Below, piece by piece: positions 28,698 through 37,940 of a DNA stretch of 64,000 nucleotides (positions within the stretch are counted from its first letter, which is position 1; every line of letters begins with the position of its first letter). The stretch is from Desulfosporosinus nitroreducens. Lineage in GTDB: Bacteria; Bacillota; Desulfitobacteriia; Desulfitobacteriales; Desulfitobacteriaceae. The notes under the pieces are model-generated. The model was not told the DNA's origin. It did not search any database and saw only the letters and a program-made list of their open reading frames with translations. Where the stretch lies: positions 1 to 64,000 of the forward strand of contig NZ_JAMHFY010000024.1 in the NCBI RefSeq assembly GCF_023897015.1, given 5' to 3'. A program made the translations under genes and the position numbers.

Positions 28698-29778
28698 ACC
28701 ATCAATGCCGCCTTATGAGGAGTATATCCGTGAGATCGAAGATCTCTGGAACAGTCGATGGCTCACTCATTCCGGGCCAAAACATCAAGCTTTAGAGAAG
28801 AAACTATGTGAATATCTGGACGTAGATAATATTTCCTTATTTGCTAATGGGCATCTGGCCCTTGAACTGGCCATTGATGCCCTATGTTTGTCCGGTGAAA
28901 TAATAACGACTCCATTTACTTTCGCCTCTACCACCCAGGCTATTGTACGAAATCGATTAACTCCGGTGTTCTGCGACATAAATGAAGATGACTATACCAT
29001 TGATGTAAGTAAGATTGAGGCGCTTATAACTGAAAAAACATCAGCAATCATGCCGGTTCATGTGTATGGCAATGTTTGTGATGTTGATAGGATTGATGAG
29101 ATAGCCAAAAGGTATAATCTAAAGGTTATCTACGATGCAGCCCATGCCTTTGGTGTGAAGATAAAGGATAAGGCTATTGGAAATTTCGGGGACATGTCAA
29201 TGTTTAGTTTCCATGCTACGAAGGTCTTCCATACTGTTGAAGGTGGTGGTTTGACATATAGTAATTCGAATTACTCGCCGGTAATTGCAAGGCTTCGCCA
29301 GTTTGGCATGGTTGGGCAAGAATCAGTACCAACCATCGGAACCAATGCCAAAATGACTGAAATGCATGCCGCAATGGGTCTGTGTAACCTGCGGCATATC
29401 AACGAGGAGATTGCCAAGAGAGGTCTGGCAATGCACAGATACCGTGAATTGCTGTCGGGAGTCAAAGGATTGACGTTATGCGATCCCCAGAAGGATATCA
29501 GCCCTAACTATAGTTATTTTCCTGTACTATTCAATAAAAAGGAATTTGGCATGAACAGGGATGAGGTTGCTGCTCTGCTTGAGAAAAATAATGTATTAGC
29601 GCGGAAATATTTTTATCCCCTTACCAATAATTTTGAAGCCTACGAGGGGATGTTTGAACTTCAGAAAACACCTGTGGCAATGAGGATAGCTGATAATGTA
29701 CTAACCCTTCCCTTATATGCTGACTTGACAGTAAAAGACGTGGATATGATTTGTAAGATTATCTTGAATAATGGCTAA
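28669..29778 (+). CDS. DegT-type aminotransferase for a 4-keto dideoxysugar
   Basis: A 369-residue PLP enzyme. The PLP lysine is Lys185 in FSFHATKVFHTVEGGG and the cofactor aspartate block is YDAAHAFG (155-162). The HATK form is typical of sugar C-4 (or C-3) aminotransferases such as VioA and related enzymes, whereas the paralogue at 15443 has PNKQ. It probably makes a dTDP-4-amino-2,4,6-trideoxyhexose from the product of the 2,3-dehydratase and reductase. The start at 28669 has a GGGGG site and lies inside the previous gene. Confidence 0.88.
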   Translation: MNLKSIPVVRPSMPPYEEYIREIEDLWNSRWLTHSGPKHQALEKKLCEYLDVDNISLFANGHLALELAIDALCLSGEIITTPFTFASTTQAIVRNRLTPVFCDINEDDYTIDVSKIEALITEKTSAIMPVHVYGNVCDVDRIDEIAKRYNLKVIYDAAHAFGVKIKDKAIGNFGDMSMFSFHATKVFHTVEGGGLTYSNSNYSPVIARLRQFGMVGQESVPTIGTNAKMTEMHAAMGLCNLRHINEEIAKRGLAMHRYRELLSGVKGLTLCDPQKDISPNYSYFPVLFNKKEFGMNRDEVAALLEKNNVLARKYFYPLTNNFEAYEGMFELQKTPVAMRIADNVLTLPLYADLTVKDVDMICKIILNNG

Positions 29779-29814
29779 GCAGGTTGTCTTAACTATAGAA
29801 TTGGAGGGAAAAGG

Positions 29815-30681
29815 ATGAAAGGTATTATTCTTGCGGGAGGCAAAGGGACCCGATTGTATCCTATGACCCGGGCCGTGTCCAAACAATTATTGCCTATTTA
29901 TGATAAACCCATGATTTATTATCCTCTTTCAGTCTTAATGATGGCAGGTATACGAGAGATACTTATCATATCAACCCCAGAGGATACACCTATATATGAA
30001 AAGCTATTTGAAGATGGTTCTAAGTTAGGACTTAAACTTTGCTATAAGGTACAAGAAACTCCCAGAGGGCTTGCGGATGCATTTATACTAGGTAAAGAGT
30101 TTATTGCCGACGATAGAGTTTGCTTAATTTTGGGCGACAATATTTTCTATGGACAAGATTTTGTGCGACTTCTTCATAATGCCAGTGATTTAAAGGAGGG
30201 TGCATACATCTTTGGATATCCTGTGAAAGATGCCCGATCCTTTGGGGTTGTTGAATTTGATAAAGATAGAAAAGTGGTTTCTATTGAAGAAAAACCAAGC
30301 AAACCAAAATCAAATTACGCTGTTCCGGGATTATATTTTTATGACAACAAGGTTGTAGGGATAGCTCAAAGTGTTAAGCCTTCAGAACGCGGTGAAATTG
30401 AAATTACTGCTGTTAATAATATCTATCTTGAACAAGGGGAGCTTAATGTTATTTTGCTTGGCCGTGGTATGGCTTGGCTAGATACAGGTACTCCTGATGG
30501 CCTGCAAAAAGCTGCTGAGTATGTTGAGGCAGTCCAGTCTAGGCAAGGATTCTATATAGCATGTTTAGAGGAAATTGCATGGCGTAGAGGATTCATTGGG
30601 GATCAGGAATTAAAAGCTATTGGCGAAAGCTTGAAGATGACAGATTACGGACAGTACATTTTATCCTTATTAAATGAATAA
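29815..30681 (+). CDS. rfbA: Glucose-1-phosphate thymidylyltransferase
   Basis: A 288-residue RmlA/RfbA enzyme. The signature [11 protein letters not shown] at the N-terminus binds the nucleotide; LGDNIFYG and GTPDGL complete the active site. It makes dTDP-glucose from glucose-1-phosphate and dTTP. The following gene is the 4,6-dehydratase. No rmlC or rmlD lies nearby, so the dTDP-sugar is not committed to rhamnose in this operon and fits the 2,6-dideoxysugar branch upstream. Confidence 0.95.
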   Translation: MKGIILAGGKGTRLYPMTRAVSKQLLPIYDKPMIYYPLSVLMMAGIREILIISTPEDTPIYEKLFEDGSKLGLKLCYKVQETPRGLADAFILGKEFIADDRVCLILGDNIFYGQDFVRLLHNASDLKEGAYIFGYPVKDARSFGVVEFDKDRKVVSIEEKPSKPKSNYAVPGLYFYDNKVVGIAQSVKPSERGEIEITAVNNIYLEQGELNVILLGRGMAWLDTGTPDGLQKAAEYVEAVQSRQGFYIACLEEIAWRRGFIGDQELKAIGESLKMTDYGQYILSLLNE

Positions 30682-30737
30682 AAATTAAAATTCTTAAGTT
30701 AAAATCAGAGCTAGAGTTAGAGTTAGAGGAGAAGATT

Positions 30738-31826
30738 TTGACAATGAAATTTATCTTGGTCACAGGAGGCGCTGGCTTCATTGGCAGCAACTTTGTAAAA
30801 ACAATGTTGTACAAGCACCCTAACTATAAAATTATTAATGTTGATGCATTGACCTATGCAGGAAATCTGGAAAACCTACAAGCAATATCTGATAACTATA
30901 ACTATTCATTTATCAAAGCCGATATTAGGGACAGACAAACGATGGAAGAGATATTTTTAACCTACAATATCGATGCAGTTGTAAACTTTGCTGCAGAATC
31001 ACATGTTGATAGAAGTATCGAAGAACCAGAAGTTTTCCTAACGACTAATGTTATTGGGACACAAGTATTGCTTGATGTGGCAAAGAAGTATTGGAAAATA
31101 AATCCCAATGATAAGCATTGCAAGAAATACAAACCTGGAGTAAAGTTCATTCAAGTATCAACAGATGAAGTGTACGGAGCTTTAGGTGAGACGGGAATGT
31201 TTGTTGAGACGATGCCGCTAATGCCAAATAGCCCATATTCTGCATCCAAAGCAAGTGCTGATATGATTGTAAGAGCTTATAATGAAACCTTTGGTACACC
31301 AGTCAATATAACAAGGTGTAGTAATAATTATGGGCCAAATCAGTTCCCTGAAAAACTGATTCCGCTTATGATCAATAACTGCCTTAAAGAAAAAGAACTT
31401 CCTGTTTATGGCGATGGCATGCAAGTAAGAGACTGGCTTCATGTATCAGATCACTGCACAGCTATCGATGCAGTTCTTCATAAAGGAAGGGACGGAGAGG
31501 TCTATAATATTGGTGGAAATAATGAAAAAGCTAATCTAGAAATTGTGAAATTGATTATTAATACTCTTGAGAAGTCTGAAGACTTGATTAAATACGTCAA
31601 AGATCGTCCTGGACACGATAGAAGATATGCTATTGATAATACTAAAATTACAACTGAGCTAGGTTGGGAACCAGCTTATACCTTTGAACAAGGGATAAAA
31701 GAGACTATTAATTGGTATTTAGAGAATACTGAGTGGATGGAAAATATTGCCTCTGGTGATTATGCAAATTATTATAAAAAGATGTATGGCTACATCAATG
31801 ATAAGGTTGCAGCAATTAATGGATAA
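30738..31826 (+). CDS. rfbB: dTDP-glucose 4,6-dehydratase
   Basis: A 362-residue RmlB enzyme. TGGAGFIGSNFVK binds NAD, AAESHVDRS and STDEVYG hold catalytic residues, and YSASKAS gives Tyr and Lys. It produces dTDP-4-keto-6-deoxyglucose, the substrate of the 2,3-dehydratase at 26246. A TTG at 30738 has ideal spacing from GAGGAG; an ATG two codons later is possible. A basic insertion near residues 115-135 (KINPNDKHCKKYK) is a bit longer than in many homologues. Confidence 0.95.
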   Translation: MTMKFILVTGGAGFIGSNFVKTMLYKHPNYKIINVDALTYAGNLENLQAISDNYNYSFIKADIRDRQTMEEIFLTYNIDAVVNFAAESHVDRSIEEPEVFLTTNVIGTQVLLDVAKKYWKINPNDKHCKKYKPGVKFIQVSTDEVYGALGETGMFVETMPLMPNSPYSASKASADMIVRAYNETFGTPVNITRCSNNYGPNQFPEKLIPLMINNCLKEKELPVYGDGMQVRDWLHVSDHCTAIDAVLHKGRDGEVYNIGGNNEKANLEIVKLIINTLEKSEDLIKYVKDRPGHDRRYAIDNTKITTELGWEPAYTFEQGIKETINWYLENTEWMENIASGDYANYYKKMYGYINDKVAAING

Positions 31827-31918
31827 CAGGGTTAATAGTAGGCAACAACCCTGTTAAATTTATGTTTGGCAAAGTGTCCTTCCATTAAATATACAACTAA
31901 GAGAGGACTAAAATTGTT

Positions 31919-33073
31919 GTGTTGTTACCTTTAAAGATCGCGTGGCGGTTTCTACTTGATAAAAAATTACAAACAATCTTAGTCATTTTAGGCATAGCCA
32001 TAGGAGTCTCTGTTCAGATTTTTATCGGTCTGGTCAGTCAAGGACTTGAAAAGACATTAGTGAATAAAATATTAGCTTATAACCCCCATATTACCATGTA
32101 CTCCAAAAGTGGAGGATTTAGTGACTGGGAGAAGGAAGCGGACAGGATCAGAAGCGATTTCCCAGAAGTTGAAGCGGTATCCCCAAATGTCAATAGCCAA
32201 GCGTGGATAAAACTTGGGAAAATGACGATCCCTATACTTGTACGGGGGTTTAATATCACGGACACCGAGCGTCTATATAACATTACAGCGGCAATATACG
32301 AAGGAAGTTCACCGGTTAATGATAATGAGATTTTACTCGGCAAAGAATTAGCTGAGCGATTAGATGTCAAGGTCGGGGATGAGGTCAGTATCTTAACCCT
32401 TGGTAGACAAACGGTGACTATGAAAATTGTTGGCTTGTATGATTTCGGAGTTACTAAGATTAATAAAGCGTGGGTGATTACGAATTTGACGACCGCGCAA
32501 AACTTCATCGGTTTTGGTGATAAAGTGACTGAGATCGAATTAGCGATTAACGACCCGTTTCAGGCAGATGTTGTCAGTGACCAAATTAGCAGCGCCCTGT
32601 CTGGGGAAGAGTTAGCTCTTTCTAATTGGAAAGACCAGAATCAGTTAATGGTCAGTGCTATCGCAGGCCAAAAAATAGTGACCCTTGTCATCCAATTCTT
32701 CATTATGCTGGCGACCATTATAAGTATTGTCAATATATTGACAATTAACGTCTTCCAAAAATCAAAACAAGTTGGTATCTTAAAGGCCATGGGTCTTACG
32801 GATTTTTCGGCAAGCCTTGTCTTTTTCTATCAAGCCTTATTACTTAGTCTTGTAGGAATCGCGCTTAGTCTTGGTTTCCTTGTCGGCTTTCTTAGAGGAT
32901 TCAATCGATACATTGTGACTGCTCAAGGATCACCTGTCGTGAATGTTACCGTGGATTATAGGTTTATCGCGTTATCTATCCTTATTTTCTTTGTGGTTTC
33001 AATGGCAACTGCCATTTTCCCTGCGCTTAGGTGTATCAAATTAAATCCAATTGAGGTAATTAAAAATGCCTAA
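31919..33073 (+). CDS. FtsX/MacB-type ABC transporter permease
   Basis: A 384-residue permease from a GTG start. One membrane span at about 10-40, a large extracytoplasmic MacB-like domain (45-255) and three spans (about 260-380), the classic type VII ABC layout, lacking a fused ATPase. It overlaps the ATPase gene by 8 bp. This class of transporter uses mechanical force on the cell surface or moves lipids, lipoproteins or peptides, and is not a typical polysaccharide exporter. Its role in the locus is unknown. Confidence 0.88.
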   Translation: MLLPLKIAWRFLLDKKLQTILVILGIAIGVSVQIFIGLVSQGLEKTLVNKILAYNPHITMYSKSGGFSDWEKEADRIRSDFPEVEAVSPNVNSQAWIKLGKMTIPILVRGFNITDTERLYNITAAIYEGSSPVNDNEILLGKELAERLDVKVGDEVSILTLGRQTVTMKIVGLYDFGVTKINKAWVITNLTTAQNFIGFGDKVTEIELAINDPFQADVVSDQISSALSGEELALSNWKDQNQLMVSAIAGQKIVTLVIQFFIMLATIISIVNILTINVFQKSKQVGILKAMGLTDFSASLVFFYQALLLSLVGIALSLGFLVGFLRGFNRYIVTAQGSPVVNVTVDYRFIALSILIFFVVSMATAIFPALRCIKLNPIEVIKNA

Positions 33074-33779
33074 TGTCATTGAATTGAAAAATGTTAATAA
33101 GATCTATGGGACTAGGGTAAAGTCGCAAATTCTTTATGATATTAATTTAGAAATTGAGGAAAACAGCATTAACTCAGTTGTTGGAGCCTCTGGAAGTGGT
33201 AAAACAACGCTTTTAAATATCATGGGTACGCTCGATAGGCCTACTAGTGGGGAAGTCATCATCGATGGATCTAATACTAAAAATATGGCACAGCACAAGT
33301 TAGCTAAATTGCGGAATCAGGCAATAGGATTTATTTTTCAATTTCATTTTTTATTACAGGAATTCAATGTCTTTGACAATGTTCTCATGCCTAGTAAAAT
33401 ACAAAGAAACAACCGGACAGAGGTGAAGGAAAGGGCGAATCGCTTATTAGATATGTTAGGGCTATATAAGTATCGCCAATACAATGTTCTTGACCTATCC
33501 GGAGGGCAACAGCAACGTGTAGCAATTGCCAGGTCGCTGATCAATAACCCTAAGATTATTTTGGCTGATGAGCCAACGGGAAACCTCGATCTACATAGTT
33601 CAGAAGATGTTTATAACATCTTTAAACAAGTGAACAAAGAGTATGGTGTTGCTTTTGTTATTGTTACCCATGACAAACAATTAGCTGGCCGCGTCATTAA
33701 AATTCAAGATGGGTTGCTCGCCTCGCGTTCAGCTCGTGGGTGGGAGGGAGCTTCTTCCGGTCGCTCCCCCGGGGTCTGA
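33066..33779 (+). CDS. ABC transporter ATPase (LolD/MacB-type)
   Basis: A 237-residue ATPase with Walker A GASGSGKTT, a Q loop (FIFQFHFLL), the signature LSGGQQQRVAIARSL, Walker B ILADEPTGN and the switch histidine in VTHDK. It pairs with the overlapping permease. The last 17 residues (RSARGWEGASSG...) are coded by a GC-rich hairpin unlike the rest of the gene, suggesting the stop was lost and the frame reads into a terminator-like element (33731-33796). Confidence 0.93.
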   Translation: MPNVIELKNVNKIYGTRVKSQILYDINLEIEENSINSVVGASGSGKTTLLNIMGTLDRPTSGEVIIDGSNTKNMAQHKLAKLRNQAIGFIFQFHFLLQEFNVFDNVLMPSKIQRNNRTEVKERANRLLDMLGLYKYRQYNVLDLSGGQQQRVAIARSLINNPKIILADEPTGNLDLHSSEDVYNIFKQVNKEYGVAFVIVTHDKQLAGRVIKIQDGLLASRSARGWEGASSGRSPGV

Positions 33780-33796
33780 CTCCCACAGAGCTCTTT
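33731..33796 (+). terminator. GC-rich hairpin at the end of the polysaccharide operon
   Basis: GTGGGAG at 33740 pairs with CTCCCAC at 33780, with further pairing outside (AGCTC) and a loop rich in inverted G/C runs, followed by CTCTTTT. It contains the stop codon of the ATPase gene and could end the operon. Confidence 0.5.
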
Positions 33797-33986
33797 TGGC
33801 GTTTCGAAAATAGAGCTTGAAATAATAATTTAAAAACCAAAAAGGGTAGAAAAACTTTAGGCTAGTTTTCTGACCCTAAGATTAGCAAATTCGAGATGTT
33901 TATGGTGCTGGATTAACTGCAGACCCCTCGAATGTTCCCTCGTTACCTTTGAGACTTGCTGTAAATTAGTACTGTTGTATAAAGAT

Positions 33987-34032
33987 AGAATGCAAAAAGA
34001 GTCACACGTGATGTGTGGCTGTTTTGCATTCT
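33987..34032 (+). terminator. Duplicated hairpin ahead of promoter copy C
   Basis: AGAATGCAAAAAGAGTCACAC pairs with GTGTGGCTGTTTTGCATTCT (one or two mismatches). It is a relative of the hairpin at 13212 and stands in the same place before the CTGTAG element, so hairpin and promoter were copied as one block. Confidence 0.7.
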
Positions 34033-34051
34033 GCTTTCAATTTTGAATCAA

Positions 34052-34129
34052 CCTGTAGGAAATATCTGGGGGTTAATTTATTTTTCTGTAGCTTATACGG
34101 ATGTGCAAATATTGGAAGCATCTTATAAT
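34052..34129 (+). promoter_or_regulatory. Shared CTGTAG promoter element, copy C
   Basis: CCTGTAGGAA at 34052, CTGTAGCTT at 34086, ATACGGATGTGCAAATATTG, then TATAAT at 34124-34129. Same spacing as copies A and B within one base. Would give a long leader (about 310 bases) before the repeat protein at 34444. Confidence 0.72.
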
Positions 34130-34443
34130 AAGTCTGGATATATGGGTTCTAGGCTCACACCATCCACAATAAAATTTGGAGTTGAACCTGTCCATTGTTT
34201 ATGATGAGTATTTGCTTTCAGTTGGTTCAGGCAAACTTCTGTGGCCGTTACCCGAGAAGACATCTATAACGTTTAGAGATTTATGAGGTTCGTAGATAGA
34301 GAAAGAGCCATTGATTAAAGTCAATAGCTTAAAGGAACGTAATAATTCGGTGCAGCATATTGAACCTCATGATACAACAAAATATTGCCGTGTTAGGTGG
34401 TATGTTCATACTTGGATAGAATTAGAAAGTGGGAGGGAGTATC
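34130..34443. other. Long untranslated leader of the repeat protein gene
   Basis: No convincing gene. The short frame at 34013-34204 runs through the promoter element and has no ribosome-binding site. The GGCTCACAC segment at 34150 is also present after copy B (13373), so the homology of the two intergenic blocks extends past the -10. A GGGAGGGAG site at 34431-34439 serves the start at 34444. Confidence 0.45.
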
Positions 34444-37400
34444 ATGAGAATACTTAGAACTAGCAAAGTGAATACATTTCTTGTCTGTATGATGATGATG
34501 GCTATTTTATTGTGTTGTAGCAGTCAAGTACAAGCAGCACAGGACGGAGATTATGCTTACTATAACTGGGTGGCGGCGTAAATATTACGAAGTACACAGG
34601 GGCTGGAGGAGTTGTTACAATACCAAGCACAATAGGTGGATTTCCTGTCACAGGCATCGCTTACAATGCTTTTTCCAATAATACAGGTTTAACTAGTATT
34701 ACCATTCCGCAAGAAGTAACAGGTATCGGTGACAATGCTTTTTCCGGTTGCACAGGCTTAACTAGTATTCGCTTTAACTCGGCAACAACATCAATATCTG
34801 ATGAAGCGTATACAATCCCAGCCACAACAAAGATTATAGGCTATGACCCATCTACCGCAAAAACATACGCCACAAAATATAACCGGGAGTTTGAAGTTAT
34901 AACCCTGCAAAGTATAGCCATAACTACTCCAGCTACCAAATTAAACTATACAATAGGCGATACATTAGATATAAGTGGATTAATAGTGACTGGGACTTAT
35001 AGCGATGGTAGCACTAAGGTAGAGACTATAACTACTGCGAATATAACGGGCTTCAACAGCACAGTAGCGACAACAGATCAAGTTCTGACTATCACAGTTG
35101 GTGCTAAGACAACAACTTACAAAGTGCAAATCGTAGACGCACCGATAACCCTGCAAAGTATAGCCATAACTACTCCAGCTACCAAATTAAACTATACAGT
35201 AGGCAATACCTTAGATATAAGTGGATTAGTAGTGACTGGGACTTATAGCGATGGTAGCACCAAGGTAGAGCCTATAACTACTGCGAATATAACTGGCTTC
35301 AACAGTACAGTAGCGACAACAGATCAAGTTCTGACTATCACAGTTGGTGCTAAGACAACGACTTACAAAGTTCAAATCGTAGCCGCACCAATAACCCTGC
35401 AAAGTATAGCCATAACTACTCCAGCTACCAAATTAAACTATACAGTAGGCGATACATTAGATATAAGTGGATTAGTAGTGACTGGGACTTATAGCGATGA
35501 TAGCACTAAGGTAGAGCCTATAACTACTGCGAATATAAAGGGCTTTAACAGTACAGTAGCGACAACAGATCAGGTTCTAACTATCACAGTTGGTGCTAAG
35601 ATAATGACTTACAAAGTGCAAATCGTAGACGCACCGATAACCCTGCAAAGTATAGCCATAACTACTCCAGCTACCAAATTAAACTATACAGTAGGCGATA
35701 CATTAGATATAAGTGGATTAGTAGTGACTGGGACTTATAGCGATGGCAGCACTAAGGTAGAGCCTATAACTACTGCGAATATAACGGGCTTCAACAGTAC
35801 AGGAGCGACAACAGATCAGGTTCTAACTATCACAGTTGGTGCTAAGACAACGACTTACAAAGTGCAAATCGTAGCCGCACCGATAACTGTAACAGGAGTA
35901 AGCTTAAGTAAAAATGTTACAACCATAAACGTAGGTGCTAATGAAACTTTAAGTGCCACTATCACACCGACCAACGCTACTAATAAAAATGTCTCTTGGA
36001 ATTCGAGCGATCCAGCTATAGCAACGGTAGACTCAAACGGCAAAGTAGTAGGTGTCAGTGCAGGGGCATCAGTTATTACCGTAACAACGGTGGATGGAAG
36101 AAAGACAGCCACTTGTACAGTAACAGTAATTAACTCAGATGCAACAGTAACAGGCTTAATATTAAAGACTATTAGCAACAGTGAGATCGACTTAAACTGG
36201 GATAAGGTAAACGGAGCAAAGTCATATACTATTTATCGTGCAACAAGTGAAAATGACACCTATGCTGAGGTTGGAAGTGTAAAGAAAGCCAGCTTTAAGG
36301 ATACCAAACTTGAACCGTCTACTAGCTACTGGTACAAGGTAACAGCAGTAACAACTGGTGGAGAAAGTGGATTTTCTGACATCAAAACTGCTACCACTCT
36401 CCCTTTGACTCCAAGCGGAGGTTCGTCACATACGGCAACTCTTGATCAAATCGTAACTGAAATTATGTCCTACCGTGGCTATCTTAATCCGAGTGAAAAA
36501 GATTCCCTTAATGAAGCCAGATCAAACCTCTTGACTGCAGTGCAAGATGGGACTTTAAGCAGTGCCGCCGATGGACTTTTGACGGATCAAGTGGTGGCAA
36601 AATTTCAAGCAAAAGGTGTTACGAGAGCTGATGCAAAAGTGGCAATCATCAAAGCCCTCCAAGGTTTTCAAGCGATCCACTATTCTGATGACAACGCTAC
36701 TATTGAAAGAGCACTCGTAAAGTTTAAAACCGAGAATGGGAAAACATTCAGAACGCTTTTCGGAGATAACTTTAAAGTAGAATTATTCTATGGTTTCATG
36801 ATGGCTACGCAAGATGAGCTCCAAAAAGAGATCAAAAAAGATAAAAAAAATCCATCCGCTTTATTAGGCCTCGTAGGCGGTTCTAGTACAGAAATCAAGG
36901 ATAAATTAGTTGAATGGCTGAAAACAGCCTTGCACAATGTTGCAGATCCTGCGAATAGTAAGTACCACGTCTTTGATCAAAAGCTCGCAGATATTGGCTG
37001 GAATATAGATTTACTTGTTGAAACGCAACGTCAGTTAGGGGCGGTTATTGATCCATCGAATGCCGCTGAAAAAGCCGTAGCAATGTCTGTTATCCGCTCT
37101 CAAATCCAATGCAAAATGAATGGAATTATCTGCGATCCGTTAACCCCTCTGACATTGAAAAAAGGTGATAATAAACTTAAACTTGATCTTTCTGTCAAAG
37201 GGATAGATACTGGTGCATTTAATCTTGCAGGCCTACTTGCTTGGAAGACCGATAATTCGGCGATTGCAACTGTTGCTGAGGATGGCTCTTCAATTAAAGC
37301 AGGTACTACAAAAGGTACAACAGTCATTACTGCTTATAGGATGAATGATTCACAAGTAGAAACCAACGAGTTAATCAGGATCACAGTGGCTGTAAATTAA
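34444..37400 (+). CDS. Secreted multi-domain repeat protein with one frameshift
   Basis: An ATG at 34444 with GGGAGGGAG opens a signal peptide (hydrophobic core, VQA cleavage) that stops at 34579. The rest reads in another frame to 37400. One extra G near 34568-34573 would join them (AYYNW-GGGVNITKYTG), giving about 985 residues. Domains: BspA-like leucine-rich (LRR_5) segment (34590-34890), four 82-residue Ig-like (Big_3-type) repeats (34901-35884), one Big_2 domain (35885-36140), a fibronectin III domain (36150-36400), and the 54-380 region of the protein at 4541 (36420-37400). It is a probable extracellular matrix or adhesion protein. Whether the shift is real is open. Confidence 0.8.
34901..35884 (+). 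repeat. Four tandem 246-bp repeats coding Ig-like domains
   Basis: Units begin at 34901, 35147, 35393 and 35639 (AACCCTGCAAAGTATAGCCA), exactly 246 bp (82 codons) apart and almost identical. The near identity points to recent expansion or gene conversion, and copy number may vary between strains. Each coded unit holds a GTYSDGSTKVEPITTANI core. Confidence 0.95.
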
Positions 37401-37462
37401 TTGGCTTTTGCTCAAGGCGAGTACTACACTCGCTAGTTGCGGGAAGACATATCGGATTATAC

Positions 37463-37495
37463 AGAGAGTTGGGGTTTCCAGCTCTCTACTTTTTT
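37463..37495 (+). terminator. Terminator after the repeat protein gene
   Basis: AGAGAGTTGG pairs with CCAGCTCTCT, then ACTTTTTT. Duplicate of the hairpin at 5747; the two flanks stay similar to about 37543 and 5820. Confidence 0.85.
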
Positions 37496-37940
37496 ACGTC
37501 AATCTTTTCAAGACAGTGGTTTCACTCAACTTATTGAAATTTCAGGCTGCAGAGAGATATGGAAATTTGTTTGCAGAAACTATTCCTGAGCAGGCTGATT
37601 CGTTTATTAGCCGTTCCTACTCCAATATTGTCGAATAAAACTGTTGATATGAGTTATGTTGTTGTTGCTACAGAAAGCATTTTGCCCTTTCTTAAAAAGG
37701 GCGAAGAAGATATCTATAACTTGAGTTATGGTTTACTGAACGACTCGTTCGTTTACCGTACAATGACTAGAGTGAACAATCCACGAAGATGGTCATGCTT
37801 CAGAGTGGATAAGAGAAGCCGTTTTGTACTACCTTGGCTTAGGAGAGCGACCAGACAATTTTAAGGGTTAAGCTTAAAATTGTCTGTTACAAAGTCCTAA
37901 GATAATAAAAATGTGTTCAAAGGAAGTGCCTTCCGGAAAG
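37496..37940. other. Degenerate region between repeat protein and subtilisin
   Basis: The first 50 bp copy the sequence after the 4541 gene. From 37550 to 37865 there are frame fragments (AAERYGNLFAETIPEQADS; then EWIREAVLYYLGLGERPDN in another frame) that look like remnants of one or two broken small genes I cannot name. A perfect 13-bp inverted repeat (AGACAATTTTAAG) spans 37853-37885 without a T run. No intact gene is supported. Confidence 0.4.

Noticed and set aside
30706..30730. AGAGTT/AGAGCT micro-repeat before rfbB
   Set aside because: A short run of three units that only overlaps the ribosome-binding site; no clear function.
34013..34204. 63-residue plus-strand frame
   Set aside because: It runs through the hairpin and promoter element C and has no ribosome-binding site.
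34901..35884. Regular repeats as a possible CRISPR array
   Set aside because: Units are 246 bp, coding and in frame, with no spacers.
37408..37864. Two overlapping plus-strand frames after the repeat protein
   Set aside because: One crosses the terminator copied from the 4541 gene; both lack ribosome-binding sites and look like fragments of decayed genes.
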